Source of the DNA: Pseudoxanthomonas sp. PXM03
GTDB taxonomy: Bacteria > Pseudomonadota > Gammaproteobacteria > Xanthomonadales > Xanthomonadaceae
Direction of reading: 5' to 3'
Length of the DNA: 64,000 nucleotides
Assembly (NCBI RefSeq): GCF_014852005.1
Contig: NZ_JACVAU010000002.1
Coordinates: 1,098,497 to 1,162,496 of the forward strand
Shown here: piece by piece, positions 17,776 through 27,400 of the stretch
Layout: the number at the start of each line of letters is the position of its first letter
Numbering within the stretch: position 1 is the first letter of the stretch
Made by a program: the position numbers and the translations under genes
The notes under the pieces: model-generated
The model's input: only the letters and a program-made list of their open reading frames with translations
Told to the model about the DNA's origin: nothing
Databases searched by the model: none

Positions 17776-18915
17776 TCAGCGGGATGGACGATCCACTACC
17801 GGGAGGGACGCGCTCATGCGGTCGGACCTCGAGGGAAACCGGGTGGCGCTGAGGGCTTCGCTCAGCGTCCACAGGCGTGAGGCCGCCTGCGCATCCGTCG
17901 CCGCCTCGGGCACGCGGGCGAAGCCAAGCGGGCCACGCAGTTCCATCATCCCGGTCGGCCCGTAGTAGCCGCCGCCACGTGCATCGGGTGCGGTCGAGGC
18001 ATACAGCGTCGGCAATGCGCCGCGCGCGGCCGGCTGCAACACGAACCTCATTACGCTGCGACGCACGAAACCGTTGTTGACCTGCAGGTTGGTGCGCGAC
18101 ACGCCCGGATGGGATGCGATGCTCTGGAGGCCCCAGCCCTGCGCATCGCTGCGACGCTGCAGTTCGCGGGCGAACATCAGGCACGCCAGCTTGGACTGCT
18201 GGTATGCGTCCGCGGGATCGTAGTCCTGTTCGAACTGGAGATCATCGAAGTGGAGCGTGCCGCGGCGGGCGGCGATGCTGGACAGCGTCACCACCCGCGG
18301 AGCATCCGACTTCCGCAACAGCGGCAGCAGCTCCGCAGTCAATGCGAAGTGGCCCAGGTAGTTGACCGCGAACTGCATCTCGTAGCCGTCAGCGGATGTG
18401 TCTCGCTGCGGCGGCTCCATGATGCCCGCGTTGTTGATAAGGCCATCGAGACGCGGCAACGTCGCATTGAGGCGGCTGCTCAGTGCATGGACCGACGCCA
18501 GGTCGGCGAGGTCCAGTGATTCGAAGCGGATACTGGCATTCGGCGTTTCATTGCGGATGCTCGCGATCGCGGCTTCACCTCGTTCCGCGTTGCGCGCCAC
18601 GATGATCACCTGCGCGCCCGCCGCCGCCAGCGCCTTGGCGCTTTCGTAGCCGATGCCGCTCGTTCCACCCGTCACCAGGAACACCCGTCCGACCTGCGAC
18701 GGCATGTCGGACGCGCTCCAGTCCGGCCTGGGCGCATCCTGTGCGACCGAACCACTTGCCGCGCAGGCGGAAAGAAGCAGTGCACCGACCGATGCAAGGA
18801 GCATCCGCCACCGGAAACGTGCCGGTCGCGACGCGTGCCTGGGCGTGGTGGTCGCCGTGTCCGTTCGACGGTGAGAGGAAAGACGGAACGCAAGCCGGTT
18901 GACCACGGGCGGCAC
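17776..18915 (-). CDS. short-chain dehydrogenase/reductase with lipoprotein-like N-terminus (SDR 3)
   Basis: A 379-residue frame from GTG at 18915; an ATG at 18804 would give 342 residues. The N-terminus contains an Arg-rich stretch, then MLLASVGALLLSACAASG, a good lipobox (LSAC), implying a membrane-anchored SDR. The catalytic domain follows: TGGTSGIGY, NNAGIMEPP, TLSSIAARRG and YQQSK. Paralogous to SDR 1 and 2. It is the first gene of the leftward SDR/Tlc operon and diverges from a two-component system. Start choice is uncertain; the lipobox fits either start. Confidence 0.82.
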   Translation of the reverse strand: MPPVVNRLAFRLSSHRRTDTATTTPRHASRPARFRWRMLLASVGALLLSACAASGSVAQDAPRPDWSASDMPSQVGRVFLVTGGTSGIGYESAKALAAAGAQVIIVARNAERGEAAIASIRNETPNASIRFESLDLADLASVHALSSRLNATLPRLDGLINNAGIMEPPQRDTSADGYEMQFAVNYLGHFALTAELLPLLRKSDAPRVVTLSSIAARRGTLHFDDLQFEQDYDPADAYQQSKLACLMFARELQRRSDAQGWGLQSIASHPGVSRTNLQVNNGFVRRSVMRFVLQPAARGALPTLYASTAPDARGGGYYGPTGMMELRGPLGFARVPEAATDAQAASRLWTLSEALSATRFPSRSDRMSASLPVVDRPSR

Positions 18916-18987
18916 CTCACGGTGAAGAGACGGTTCGGGGGAGTGGCCTGCGTGAGAGCAGCAGGCACTGCAGTGTCAGAGGCCGCG

Positions 18988-19004
18988 ATTAAGATGCGTT
19001 TAAG
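18988..19004. promoter_or_regulatory. OmpR/PmrA-type response-regulator box 1
   Basis: ATTAAG and TTTAAG half-sites separated by 5 bases (11-base period), matching the yTTAAk-N5-yTTAAk pattern of PmrA/QseB-like regulators on the reverse strand (CTTAAA, CTTAAT). It lies 73 bases before SDR 3 and is the likely control site of that operon. Confidence 0.5.
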
Positions 19005-19062
19005 GCGCACGGCAGCGTCGCGCCGTCGCGCAACGCGTGCGATGGAACGCTTCGGCATCGGC

Positions 19063-19079
19063 ATTAATCCGGTCTTAAA
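19063..19079. promoter_or_regulatory. OmpR/PmrA-type response-regulator box 2
   Basis: ATTAAT and CTTAAA with 5 bases between (11-base period), 46 bases upstream of the response-regulator ATG. It suggests autoregulation of the two-component genes. Confidence 0.5.
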
Positions 19080-19124
19080 GCCGGAGGACGACCATCGCCG
19101 ATCGCTTCGCAGACCGCCTCCACC

Positions 19125-19790
19125 ATGGACACGATCCTCCTCGTCGAAGACGACCTCATGCTCGGCCGGGCATTGACGGCAGCACTCGGGCAGGAAGGGT
19201 GGCGCGTGGTGCGCCACGAGGACGCGCGATCGGCGGAGGCCGCGCTCGTCGACCACGGCTTTGTCGCCGTGCTGCTCGATCTCGGCCTCGCGCGCGGTTC
19301 CGGACTGGATGTGCTGGCGACAATGCGCGAACGCCACGACGCGACGCCCGTCCTGATCATCACCGCGCGCGACCAGCTGAGCGACCGCATCCGCGGCCTC
19401 GATGCGGGCGCGGACGACTACATTGTCAAACCGTTCCAGCGCGACGAAATGCTGGCACGACTTCGCGCGGTGCTGCGTCGCACGCGCGGCAAGGTGACGC
19501 CGGTACTGCGTTGGCGCGGTGTCGAGGTGGACCCCGGCGCGAGCACCGCGTATCTCAACGGCAAGCGCATCGGCCTGAGCGCCAACGAGTTCCGCATCCT
19601 GCAGGTGTTGTTCGAGGCGCGTGGTCGCGTGTTGAGCCGCGACCAGTTGCAGGACTGCCTCTACCGCGGCGGCACGGAGGTCGGCAGCAATGTCGTCGCG
19701 GTCTACGTGCACCAGTTGCGGCGGAAACTGGGTGATGGCGTGGTGGTGACGGAAGTCGGTCTCGGTTACCGCGCCGGGGACGAAGCGTGA
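19125..19790 (+). CDS. OmpR-family response regulator
   Basis: A 221-residue regulator: receiver domain with acidic pocket D9-D10, phospho-acceptor D52 (LLDLGL) and VKPF near residue 102, then a winged-helix DNA-binding domain (LSANEFRILQVLFEARGRVLSRDQL...VAVYVHQLRRKLG). The domain order and spacing are those of the QseB/PmrA/TctD group. It is followed by its kinase with a TGATG overlap. The 11-base-spaced TTAA half-sites in the upstream divergent region fit this family, so it probably controls both itself and the SDR/Tlc operon. Confidence 0.93.
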   Translation: MDTILLVEDDLMLGRALTAALGQEGWRVVRHEDARSAEAALVDHGFVAVLLDLGLARGSGLDVLATMRERHDATPVLIITARDQLSDRIRGLDAGADDYIVKPFQRDEMLARLRAVLRRTRGKVTPVLRWRGVEVDPGASTAYLNGKRIGLSANEFRILQVLFEARGRVLSRDQLQDCLYRGGTEVGSNVVAVYVHQLRRKLGDGVVVTEVGLGYRAGDEA

Positions 19791-21190
19791 TGCGCGCGCT
19801 GCGTACGCGGCTGCTTGTGGCGCTGGCCGCTGTCCTGCTGGTTGCCTGGTCCACGGGGTTCGCGCTGCAGTACCTGGACATGTCCGCGCGGCAATGCGGC
19901 GAGGCCGATGGCATGTTGCGCAATGTCGCCGAGCAGATCCTGCAATCCCTGCCCTCGGACATCACGGTCGCCGGCCAGCAGGCGCCGTTCGAACTCGACA
20001 CCGCCTCGATGCCCGCGAACGGAAAGTTCGCCGCGCTCGGCTTCCAGGTCTGGGAGCACGGCACCGGCCGGCGCCTGATGTCGTCGCGACCGGCGCCGGA
20101 GCATGCGATGGTCGCGAGCCTTGTGGACGGTTTCTCGGAGGTCACCATCGCCGGCGCCGCCTGGCGCGTGTTCGCCGTCAGCGACGCGCAGCATCGGGTG
20201 CAGGTGCAGGTCGGCCTGCCGCAGTCCGCATTGCAGGCGGAGTTGCGGAAGTGGCTGGGCGCGAGCCTGGGCACGGCGCTTCTCCTGCTCTGCGCCATCG
20301 GCCTGGCGATCTGGTCGGTGATCCACTGGTCGCTGCGGCCGGTGCTCGTCCTCAGCGACGCTATTGCGACGCGGACATCGCTGGACCTGGCGCCGATTCC
20401 CGAACGCGGCCTGCCGGATGAATTCGCGCCACTGATCCGTGCGTTCAACCAGTTGATGATGCGGCTGGCACAGGCACTGCAGCATGAGCGCGCCTTCCTC
20501 GGCGAAGCGGCGCATGAGCTGCGCACCCCGCTGGCGGCGCTGCTGACCCAGGCGCAGGTATTGCAGAACGCAGGCGATCGCGACGACGCGAGCGACGCCC
20601 TCGATCACCTCATCGCGGGCATCGAGCGCACCTCGAGGCTCGCGCAGCAACTGCTCGATGCAGCACGGGTGGACGCCGGTGTCGCCAGCACCCGCACGCA
20701 GGACGTGGACCTTGCGCTGGTCGCCGGGATGGTGGCCGATGAGTTCGGTCTGTCTGCAGCGCGGAACGGCCAGTCGATCGAGCTGGAGGTGAGCCATGCA
20801 CCCGTGCACGGCGACATCGACGATCTGGGGATCCTGCTGCGCAACCTGATCGACAACGCCCTGCGCCACGGTGGGCCAGGTGCGCGCGTGCGCATCGAAA
20901 CGCGGATCGGGAGCAGTGGATCAGGACATGCGGCCACCCTGGTCGTGGCCGACGATGGCCCCGGCATCCCCGAAAGCGAACACGCGCGCATGTTCGAGCG
21001 CTTCTACCGTGTCGGTCGCGGTCATGGCGTGCAAGGCGTCGGCATGGGCCTCGCGCTGGTGGAACGGGTGGTCGCATCGCACGGTGGCCGGCTGCACTGC
21101 GGTACCGGACTGGATGGCCGTGGCTTCGGCATCGAGATCCGGTTTCCCCTGGCGGCGGCACAACGCCATGCCACCCCGGCAACCATGTAG
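19790..21190 (+). CDS. sensor histidine kinase
   Basis: A 466-residue inner-membrane kinase: transmembrane segment at about 5-27, a periplasmic domain of about 130 residues, a second segment (LGTALLLLCAIGLAIWSVI), HAMP, a HisKA domain with H242 in EAAHELRTPL, and an ATPase domain with NLIDNAL, DDGPGIP and GMGLAL. Layout is QseC/PmrB/TctE-like. ATG at 19790 overlaps the regulator stop; a GTG one codon earlier is also possible. The periplasmic domain contains a single cysteine and no recognisable ligand motif, so the signal is unknown. Confidence 0.93.
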   Translation: MRALRTRLLVALAAVLLVAWSTGFALQYLDMSARQCGEADGMLRNVAEQILQSLPSDITVAGQQAPFELDTASMPANGKFAALGFQVWEHGTGRRLMSSRPAPEHAMVASLVDGFSEVTIAGAAWRVFAVSDAQHRVQVQVGLPQSALQAELRKWLGASLGTALLLLCAIGLAIWSVIHWSLRPVLVLSDAIATRTSLDLAPIPERGLPDEFAPLIRAFNQLMMRLAQALQHERAFLGEAAHELRTPLAALLTQAQVLQNAGDRDDASDALDHLIAGIERTSRLAQQLLDAARVDAGVASTRTQDVDLALVAGMVADEFGLSAARNGQSIELEVSHAPVHGDIDDLGILLRNLIDNALRHGGPGARVRIETRIGSSGSGHAATLVVADDGPGIPESEHARMFERFYRVGRGHGVQGVGMGLALVERVVASHGGRLHCGTGLDGRGFGIEIRFPLAAAQRHATPATM

Positions 21191-21406
21191 CGGACATTCG
21201 GATCACCCTGCCCCGTCCCGGGGAGGGAACGGGCAGCAGCAGCGGGGCACCCCGCACTCTGGCAAGAATCCCAGCTCCTGGGCGGCAGGGTCCGAGGCCC
21301 GCTGCCGCAGCTCCCGCCTCACGCACTGACCCCCTTCACGTCAGCGTCCCGACGTGCATGCAAGGATGGGCTCCACGTCGGTTGCCCCGCCCTCACAGGA
21401 TGTCCG

Positions 21407-24400
21407 ATGCCCCAGGTCTGGAGGGTCTTCAGCCACTGGTTGCGCCTGCGTCGACGCTTGTGGCGCTGGCGCCGCGCGGCCACCAAGAAGCCCCTGGGTG
21501 CGGAAGCACCCTTGCGCTCGCAGCTGTTCAACGTCGAGCAGATGGAAATGCACGGCCGCGCGCTGGCGCGCGCGCACCGGATACACACGCGTCCAGGGCC
21601 GGAACGCCTGCTTGACCGTCTGGGCGAGAACGAAGGCCTGCTGGATGACGTCTGCGCACTGCTCACGCGGATGGTCCAGGACGACATGCGCATCACGCCG
21701 GCCGGCGAGTGGTTGCTGGACAACTACTACCTGGTGGAAGAACAGGTACTCACCGCGCGGCGGCATCTGCCCAAGGGCTACAGCCGCCAGCTTCCCTCGC
21801 TGAGCCAAGGTCCCTCCTCCGGCCTGCCGCGCGTCTACGACCTCTCGCAGGAAGCGATCGCGCATGGCGACGGCCGCATCGATGCGGAAACCCTCAGCCG
21901 CTTCTTCGCCGCCTACCAGTCCATCACCCCGCTGAAGCTCGGCGAGCTGTGGGCCATCCCGATCATGTTGCGGCTGGCGCTGATCGACAATCTGCGCCGC
22001 ATGGCGGTGCGCGTGATGCGCGATGGCGCCGACCACAGGCTGGCCAGCGAGTGGGCCGGGCAGCTCAACCGCACCGCAGCGGAGAGCCCCAAGGACGTGG
22101 TGCTGGTGATCGCCGACATGGCGCGCTCGGATCCACCGCTGACCGGCGCGTTCGTTTCCGAACTGATGCGCGGCCTGCAGGGGCGGGGCGGCGTGTCGTC
22201 CATGCCGATCACCTGGCTCGAACAATGGGTCGCCGACGGCGGCCAGCGCATCGAGGAACTGGTCCACCTGGAAAGCCAGCAGCAGGCGGCGGACCAGGTG
22301 TCCATCAGCAACAGCATCGGCAGCCTGCGCTTCCTGGCGAACATGGACTGGCGGGAGTTCGTGGAGGACATGAGCGTGGTCGAGCGCACCCTGCGCGAAG
22401 ACCCGGCCCGCACCTATGCGCTGATGGATTTCAGCACGCGCGACAGCTATCGGCATGTGGTCGAGAAAATCGCCCGCCTGGCCGACGTGGGCGAAAAGGA
22501 CGTGGCGGACATCGCCCTGCAACTGGCGCAGTCCGCCGCTGCGTCCGATCCGATGGGCTACCAGGCCCATGTCGGCTTCTATCTCGTGGACGACGGCGTT
22601 GCCCGTACCCAGGCTGCAGTGGCGGAGTTCCTCGCCGGCGGGCGACGGGTACGCCTGCGTCCGCGCCGCATTCCCCTGCTGGCCTATCTGACGCCCATCG
22701 CCGCGATCATCGGACTGTTCACCTATGGTCTGCTGACGGCCGGATCCCCCCTCCAGGGCGTGCCGGTCTGGCTGTTGATCGCACTCGCCCTGCTCGCTTT
22801 CAGCGAACTGGGCATCGCACTGGTGAACTGGGCGGCGACCCTGCTCGTACCGCCAAGGCCGTTGCCCAGGATGGATTTCTCCAAAGGCATCCCGGCGACA
22901 TCGCGCACGCTGGTGGTGGTGCCCAGCATGCTGGGCAGTGCCGAAGGCGTGGACAGCCTCGTCGAGGCGCTGGAAGTGCGCTTCCTGGCCAATCGCGACC
23001 GCCACCTGCATTTCGCGCTGCTCACCGATTTCCTGGATGCGGACGATGCCTCGCTGCCGGGCGATGCCGCCCTGGTCGCGCGTGCGGCGGAACGGATCGA
23101 ACAGCTCAACCGGCGCTATGCACCGGAGCGGGCGGAGGTTGGCGGCGGCGACCTGTTCTTCCTGTTCCACCGGCCACGCCAGTGGAATGCGCGCGAGCGG
23201 CGCTGGATGGGCTACGAACGCAAGCGCGGCAAGCTGGCGGCCCTGAACCGGCTCCTGCGTGGTGGAAACACGGACGAGTTCCTGCAGGTGACCGGCAACA
23301 CCGGCGTGCTGTCGCAGGTACGCTACGTGATCACCCTGGACACGGACACGCGCTTGCCGCGCGATGCGGCGCGCGAGTTCGCCGGCACGTTGTCGCACCC
23401 GCTCAACCAGGCGGCATTCGATCAGCATCATCGCCGCGTCGTGCGAGGCTACGGCATCCTCCAACCCAGCGTCGGCACCAGCCTCAGTGGGCGACCGAAC
23501 TCGCGCTACGCGCGCATGTTTGGCAGCGAGCCCGGGATCGATCCGTACACGCGCACGGTCTCGGATGTGTATCAGGACCTGTTCGGCGAAGGCTCCTTCG
23601 TCGGCAAGGGCATCTACGACGTGGATGCATTCGAGCACGCACTCGCCGACCGCTTCCCCGACAACCGCATCCTCAGCCATGACCTGCTCGAAGGCTGCTA
23701 TGCGCGTGCCGGCCTGGTCAGCGACGTGCGTCTGTTCGAGGACTATCCGTCGCGCTACGCGGCCGACGTGAAACGGCGCTATCGCTGGATCCGTGGCGAC
23801 TGGCAGTTGTTGCCATGGTTGCTGCCCTGGGTGCCGCGCCACGGAGGCGGGCGTGAACGCAACCCGCTCTCGTGGCTGTCGCGCGGCAAGCTGCTCGACA
23901 ACCTGCGCCGGAGCCTGGTGCCGGCGGCGACCACGGTGCTGCTGGTGCTGGGCTGGCTGTTCTCGCCCGACCCCCTCGTGTGGACAGCATGGCTGCTGAG
24001 CCTCTGGGCGCTGCCCGTGCTGGTTCCCGCGCTCCGCGATGTCTTCGTCATCCCGGTGGACATGCCGCTGGAAACGCATCTGCTGCAAGTGGGCCGATCG
24101 AGCCTGCGGCAACTGCTGCGCGCCGCGGTGAACGTGGCCTGCCTGCCTTACGAAGCCTTCTTCAGCCTGGGCGCCATCGTACGCACGCTGTGGCGCCTGC
24201 TGGTCACGCGCAGGCATCTGCTGCAATGGAATCCGTCCAGCGAGGTGGAGCGCAGCCTGGGCAGCGGCATCAAGGCCGAACTGCTGAGCATGGCGCCAGC
24301 CCCCCTGATCGCCGCCGCCATCGCCGCATTGCTGGCGTTGAAGCAGCCGGATGCGTTGTGGGTCGCCGCCCCGCTGCTGGCGCTCTGGCTGGTGTCGCCG

Positions 24401-27400
24401 GCCATCATGGCGTGGCTGGGGCGCCCGCCCGGCCAGCGCGACGGGAAGCTGTCCGCCACGCAGCTGGCGTTCCTCGGGACGCTGTCGCGGCGCACCTGGG
24501 CGTTCTTCGAGACCTATGTACGCGCGGAGGATCACTGGCTCCCGCCCGACAACGTGCAGGAACACCCCACGCTGGTGGTGGCGCGGCGCACGTCACCCAC
24601 CAACATCGGACTGTCGCTGCTGGCCAACCTCGCCGCCCACGATTTCGGCTACCTGCAGACCGGCGGCGTGATGGCGCGTACGCGCCTGGTGTTCGACACA
24701 CTGGATGCGCTGCCGCGCCATCGCGGGCACTTCTACAACTGGTACGACACCGCGACGCTGCAGCCCCTGCCACCGGCGTACATCTCCACCGTCGACAGCG
24801 GCAACCTGGCAGGCCATCTGCTGACGCTGCGCCAGGGCCTGCTGGCCCTGGTCGACGCGCCCGTGCTGGCGCCCGGCACGTTCAACGGGCTGGCCGATAC
24901 CCTGGCCGTGCTGGAAGACGCGCGCCAGGGCGTGCGTGCGGAAGGCGACACGCTGCCTGCTGCCCTGGACGCATTCCGTACGTCACTGGCGCAGGCGCAA
25001 CGGGAACCGCCCGCGACCGTCGAGGAAGCCGAACGCGTGCTGGCGCGGCTGGCGGCGCAAGCCGATGACATCGCGCAGGCATGGCCGATGCCCGACACCG
25101 ACGGTGGGCATCCCCATCACTGGCCGACGGCACTGGTCGAAGGCTGCCGATCCGCGCATGCGGAACTGCAATTCCTGTCGCCCGACGCCGGCACCGGCGA
25201 TGGCCAGCGCATTCCGACCTTGCGCGAACTGCAGGACGGGTCCACCAGCCCGCTGGCAGGCCGGCGCGCGCGCGAACGGATCCACCAGCTGGAACGCCTG
25301 GCGCACATCGCCGGGCAGTTCTCGCTGATGGAATACGACTTCCTCTACGACCGCGCGCGCCATCTGCTCGTGATCGGCTACAACCTGGACGAACACCGGC
25401 TCGACAGCGGCTTCTACGACCTGCTCGCCTCGGAGGCGCGCCTGTGCAGTTTCGTCGCGATCGCGCAGGGCCAGTTGCCGCAGGAAAGCTGGTTCGCGCT
25501 GGGCCGCCTGCTGACCGAGGTCAACGGCGACGCCACGCTGCTGTCGTGGAGCGGTTCGATGTTCGAGTACCTGATGCCGCAGCTGGTCATGCCCAGCTAC
25601 CCGGACACGCTGCTGGACCAGACGTCGCGACACGCCGTGGACGCGCAGATCGCGCACGGTGCGCGGCATGACGTGCCGTGGGGCATCTCCGAGTCGGGCT
25701 ACAACACCGTCGACGCACGCATGAACTACCAGTACCGTGCGTTCGGCGTCCCGGGGCTGGGCCTGAAGCGGGGGCTGGGCCAGGACCTGGTCATCGCGCC
25801 GTACGCCAGCATGATGGCGTTGATGGTGGCGCCGGAAGCCGCGTGCGAGAACCTGCAGCGGCTCGACGCGCTGGGGTTCGGTGGACACTTCGGACTGTAC
25901 GAAGCCATCGACTACACGCCGGCCCGCGTTCCGCCCGGACAGGAATGCGTGGTGGTGCGCTCCTTCATGGCCCATCACCAGGGCATGGGATTCCTTTCGC
26001 TCGTCCACCTGCTGCGCCAGCAGCCGATGCAGCGGCGCTTCGTCGCCGATGCCGAATTCCAGGCCACCCTGTTGTTGCTGCAGGAGCGCATCCCGCATAC
26101 GGGTGTGTTCCACCCGCACGAAGCCGAAACGCTCGGCACGCGCGCCGCGCCGACCGAGTCGGAAACCCAGCTGCGGATCTTCCGCGACCCGGGCACCTCG
26201 CGCCCCGCCGTGCAGTTGCTCTCCAACGGGCGCTACCACGGCCTGCTGACCAGTGCCGGCGGCGGGTACAGCCGCCATCGCGACATGGCGGTCACGCGCT
26301 GGCGCGAGGACGGCACGCGCGACAACTGGGGCAGCTTCTGCTACCTGCGCGACGTGGAGAGCAGCGAGTACTGGTCCACCTCGCTGCAACCCACCTGCGT
26401 GCCCGTCGACCAGTACGAAGCGATCTTCTCCGATGCCAAGGCCGAGTTCCGCGGACGCAAGCGCGGCTACGAAAGCCATCTGGAGATCGCCATCTCCGCC
26501 GAGGACGACATCGAACTGCGCCGGTTGCGCCTGAGCAACCGCAGCCGGCGCACGCGCACCATCGAGATCACCACGTATGCCGAGGTGGTGCTGGCGCCCG
26601 CCATTGCCGACGAACTGCACCCGGCCTTCAGCAACCTGTTCGTGCAATCGGAGATCGTGCGCGAGAAGCAGGCACTGCTGTGCACGCGCCGGCCGCGCGC
26701 GCACGATGAAGTGCCGCCGTGGATGTTCCACCTGGTGGCGGTGCACGATGCCGACATCAGCACGATCTCGTACGAGACCGACCGCGCACGCTTCCTGGGC
26801 CGCGGCAACACACCCCGCTCGCCGCATGCGCTCACGGACCAGGAGGCGCTCTCGGACAGCGAAGGCTCGGTACTGGATCCCATCGTGGCGATCCGCTGCC
26901 GGATCGAACTCGCGCCAGGGCAGACCGCGATGATCGACATGGTCCACGGCGTGGGCCTGGACCGCGATGCGTGCACCGACCTGATCGACAAGTACCGGGA
27001 CCGCCGCCTGGCCGACCGCGTCTTCGACCTGGCATGGACCCACAGCCAGGTGGTGAGGCGCCAGATCAACGCCTCCCAGGCCGACGCGCAGCTCTACGAG
27101 CGGCTGGCTGGTCTCATCGTGTACGCGCATCCGTTGCTGCGCGCCGATGCCGACGTGCTGCTGCAGAACCAGCGTGGCCAGTCCGGACTGTGGGGCCACG
27201 CGATCTCCGGCGACCTGCCCATCGTGCTGCTGCAGATTTCCGATGCCGACAACATCGACCTGGTCCGCCAGATGGTGCAGGCACACGCCTATTGGCGTCT
27301 GAAGGGCCTGCGCGCAGACCTGGTGATCTGGAACGAGAGCCAGGCCGGCTATCGCCAGCAGTTGCAGGACCAGATCCTGGGCATGATCTCGGCCGATCCG

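Noticed and set aside
21341..24565. 1074-residue antisense ORF
   Set aside because: Same reason: antisense to the 5' half of the glucan synthase with no recognisable motif.
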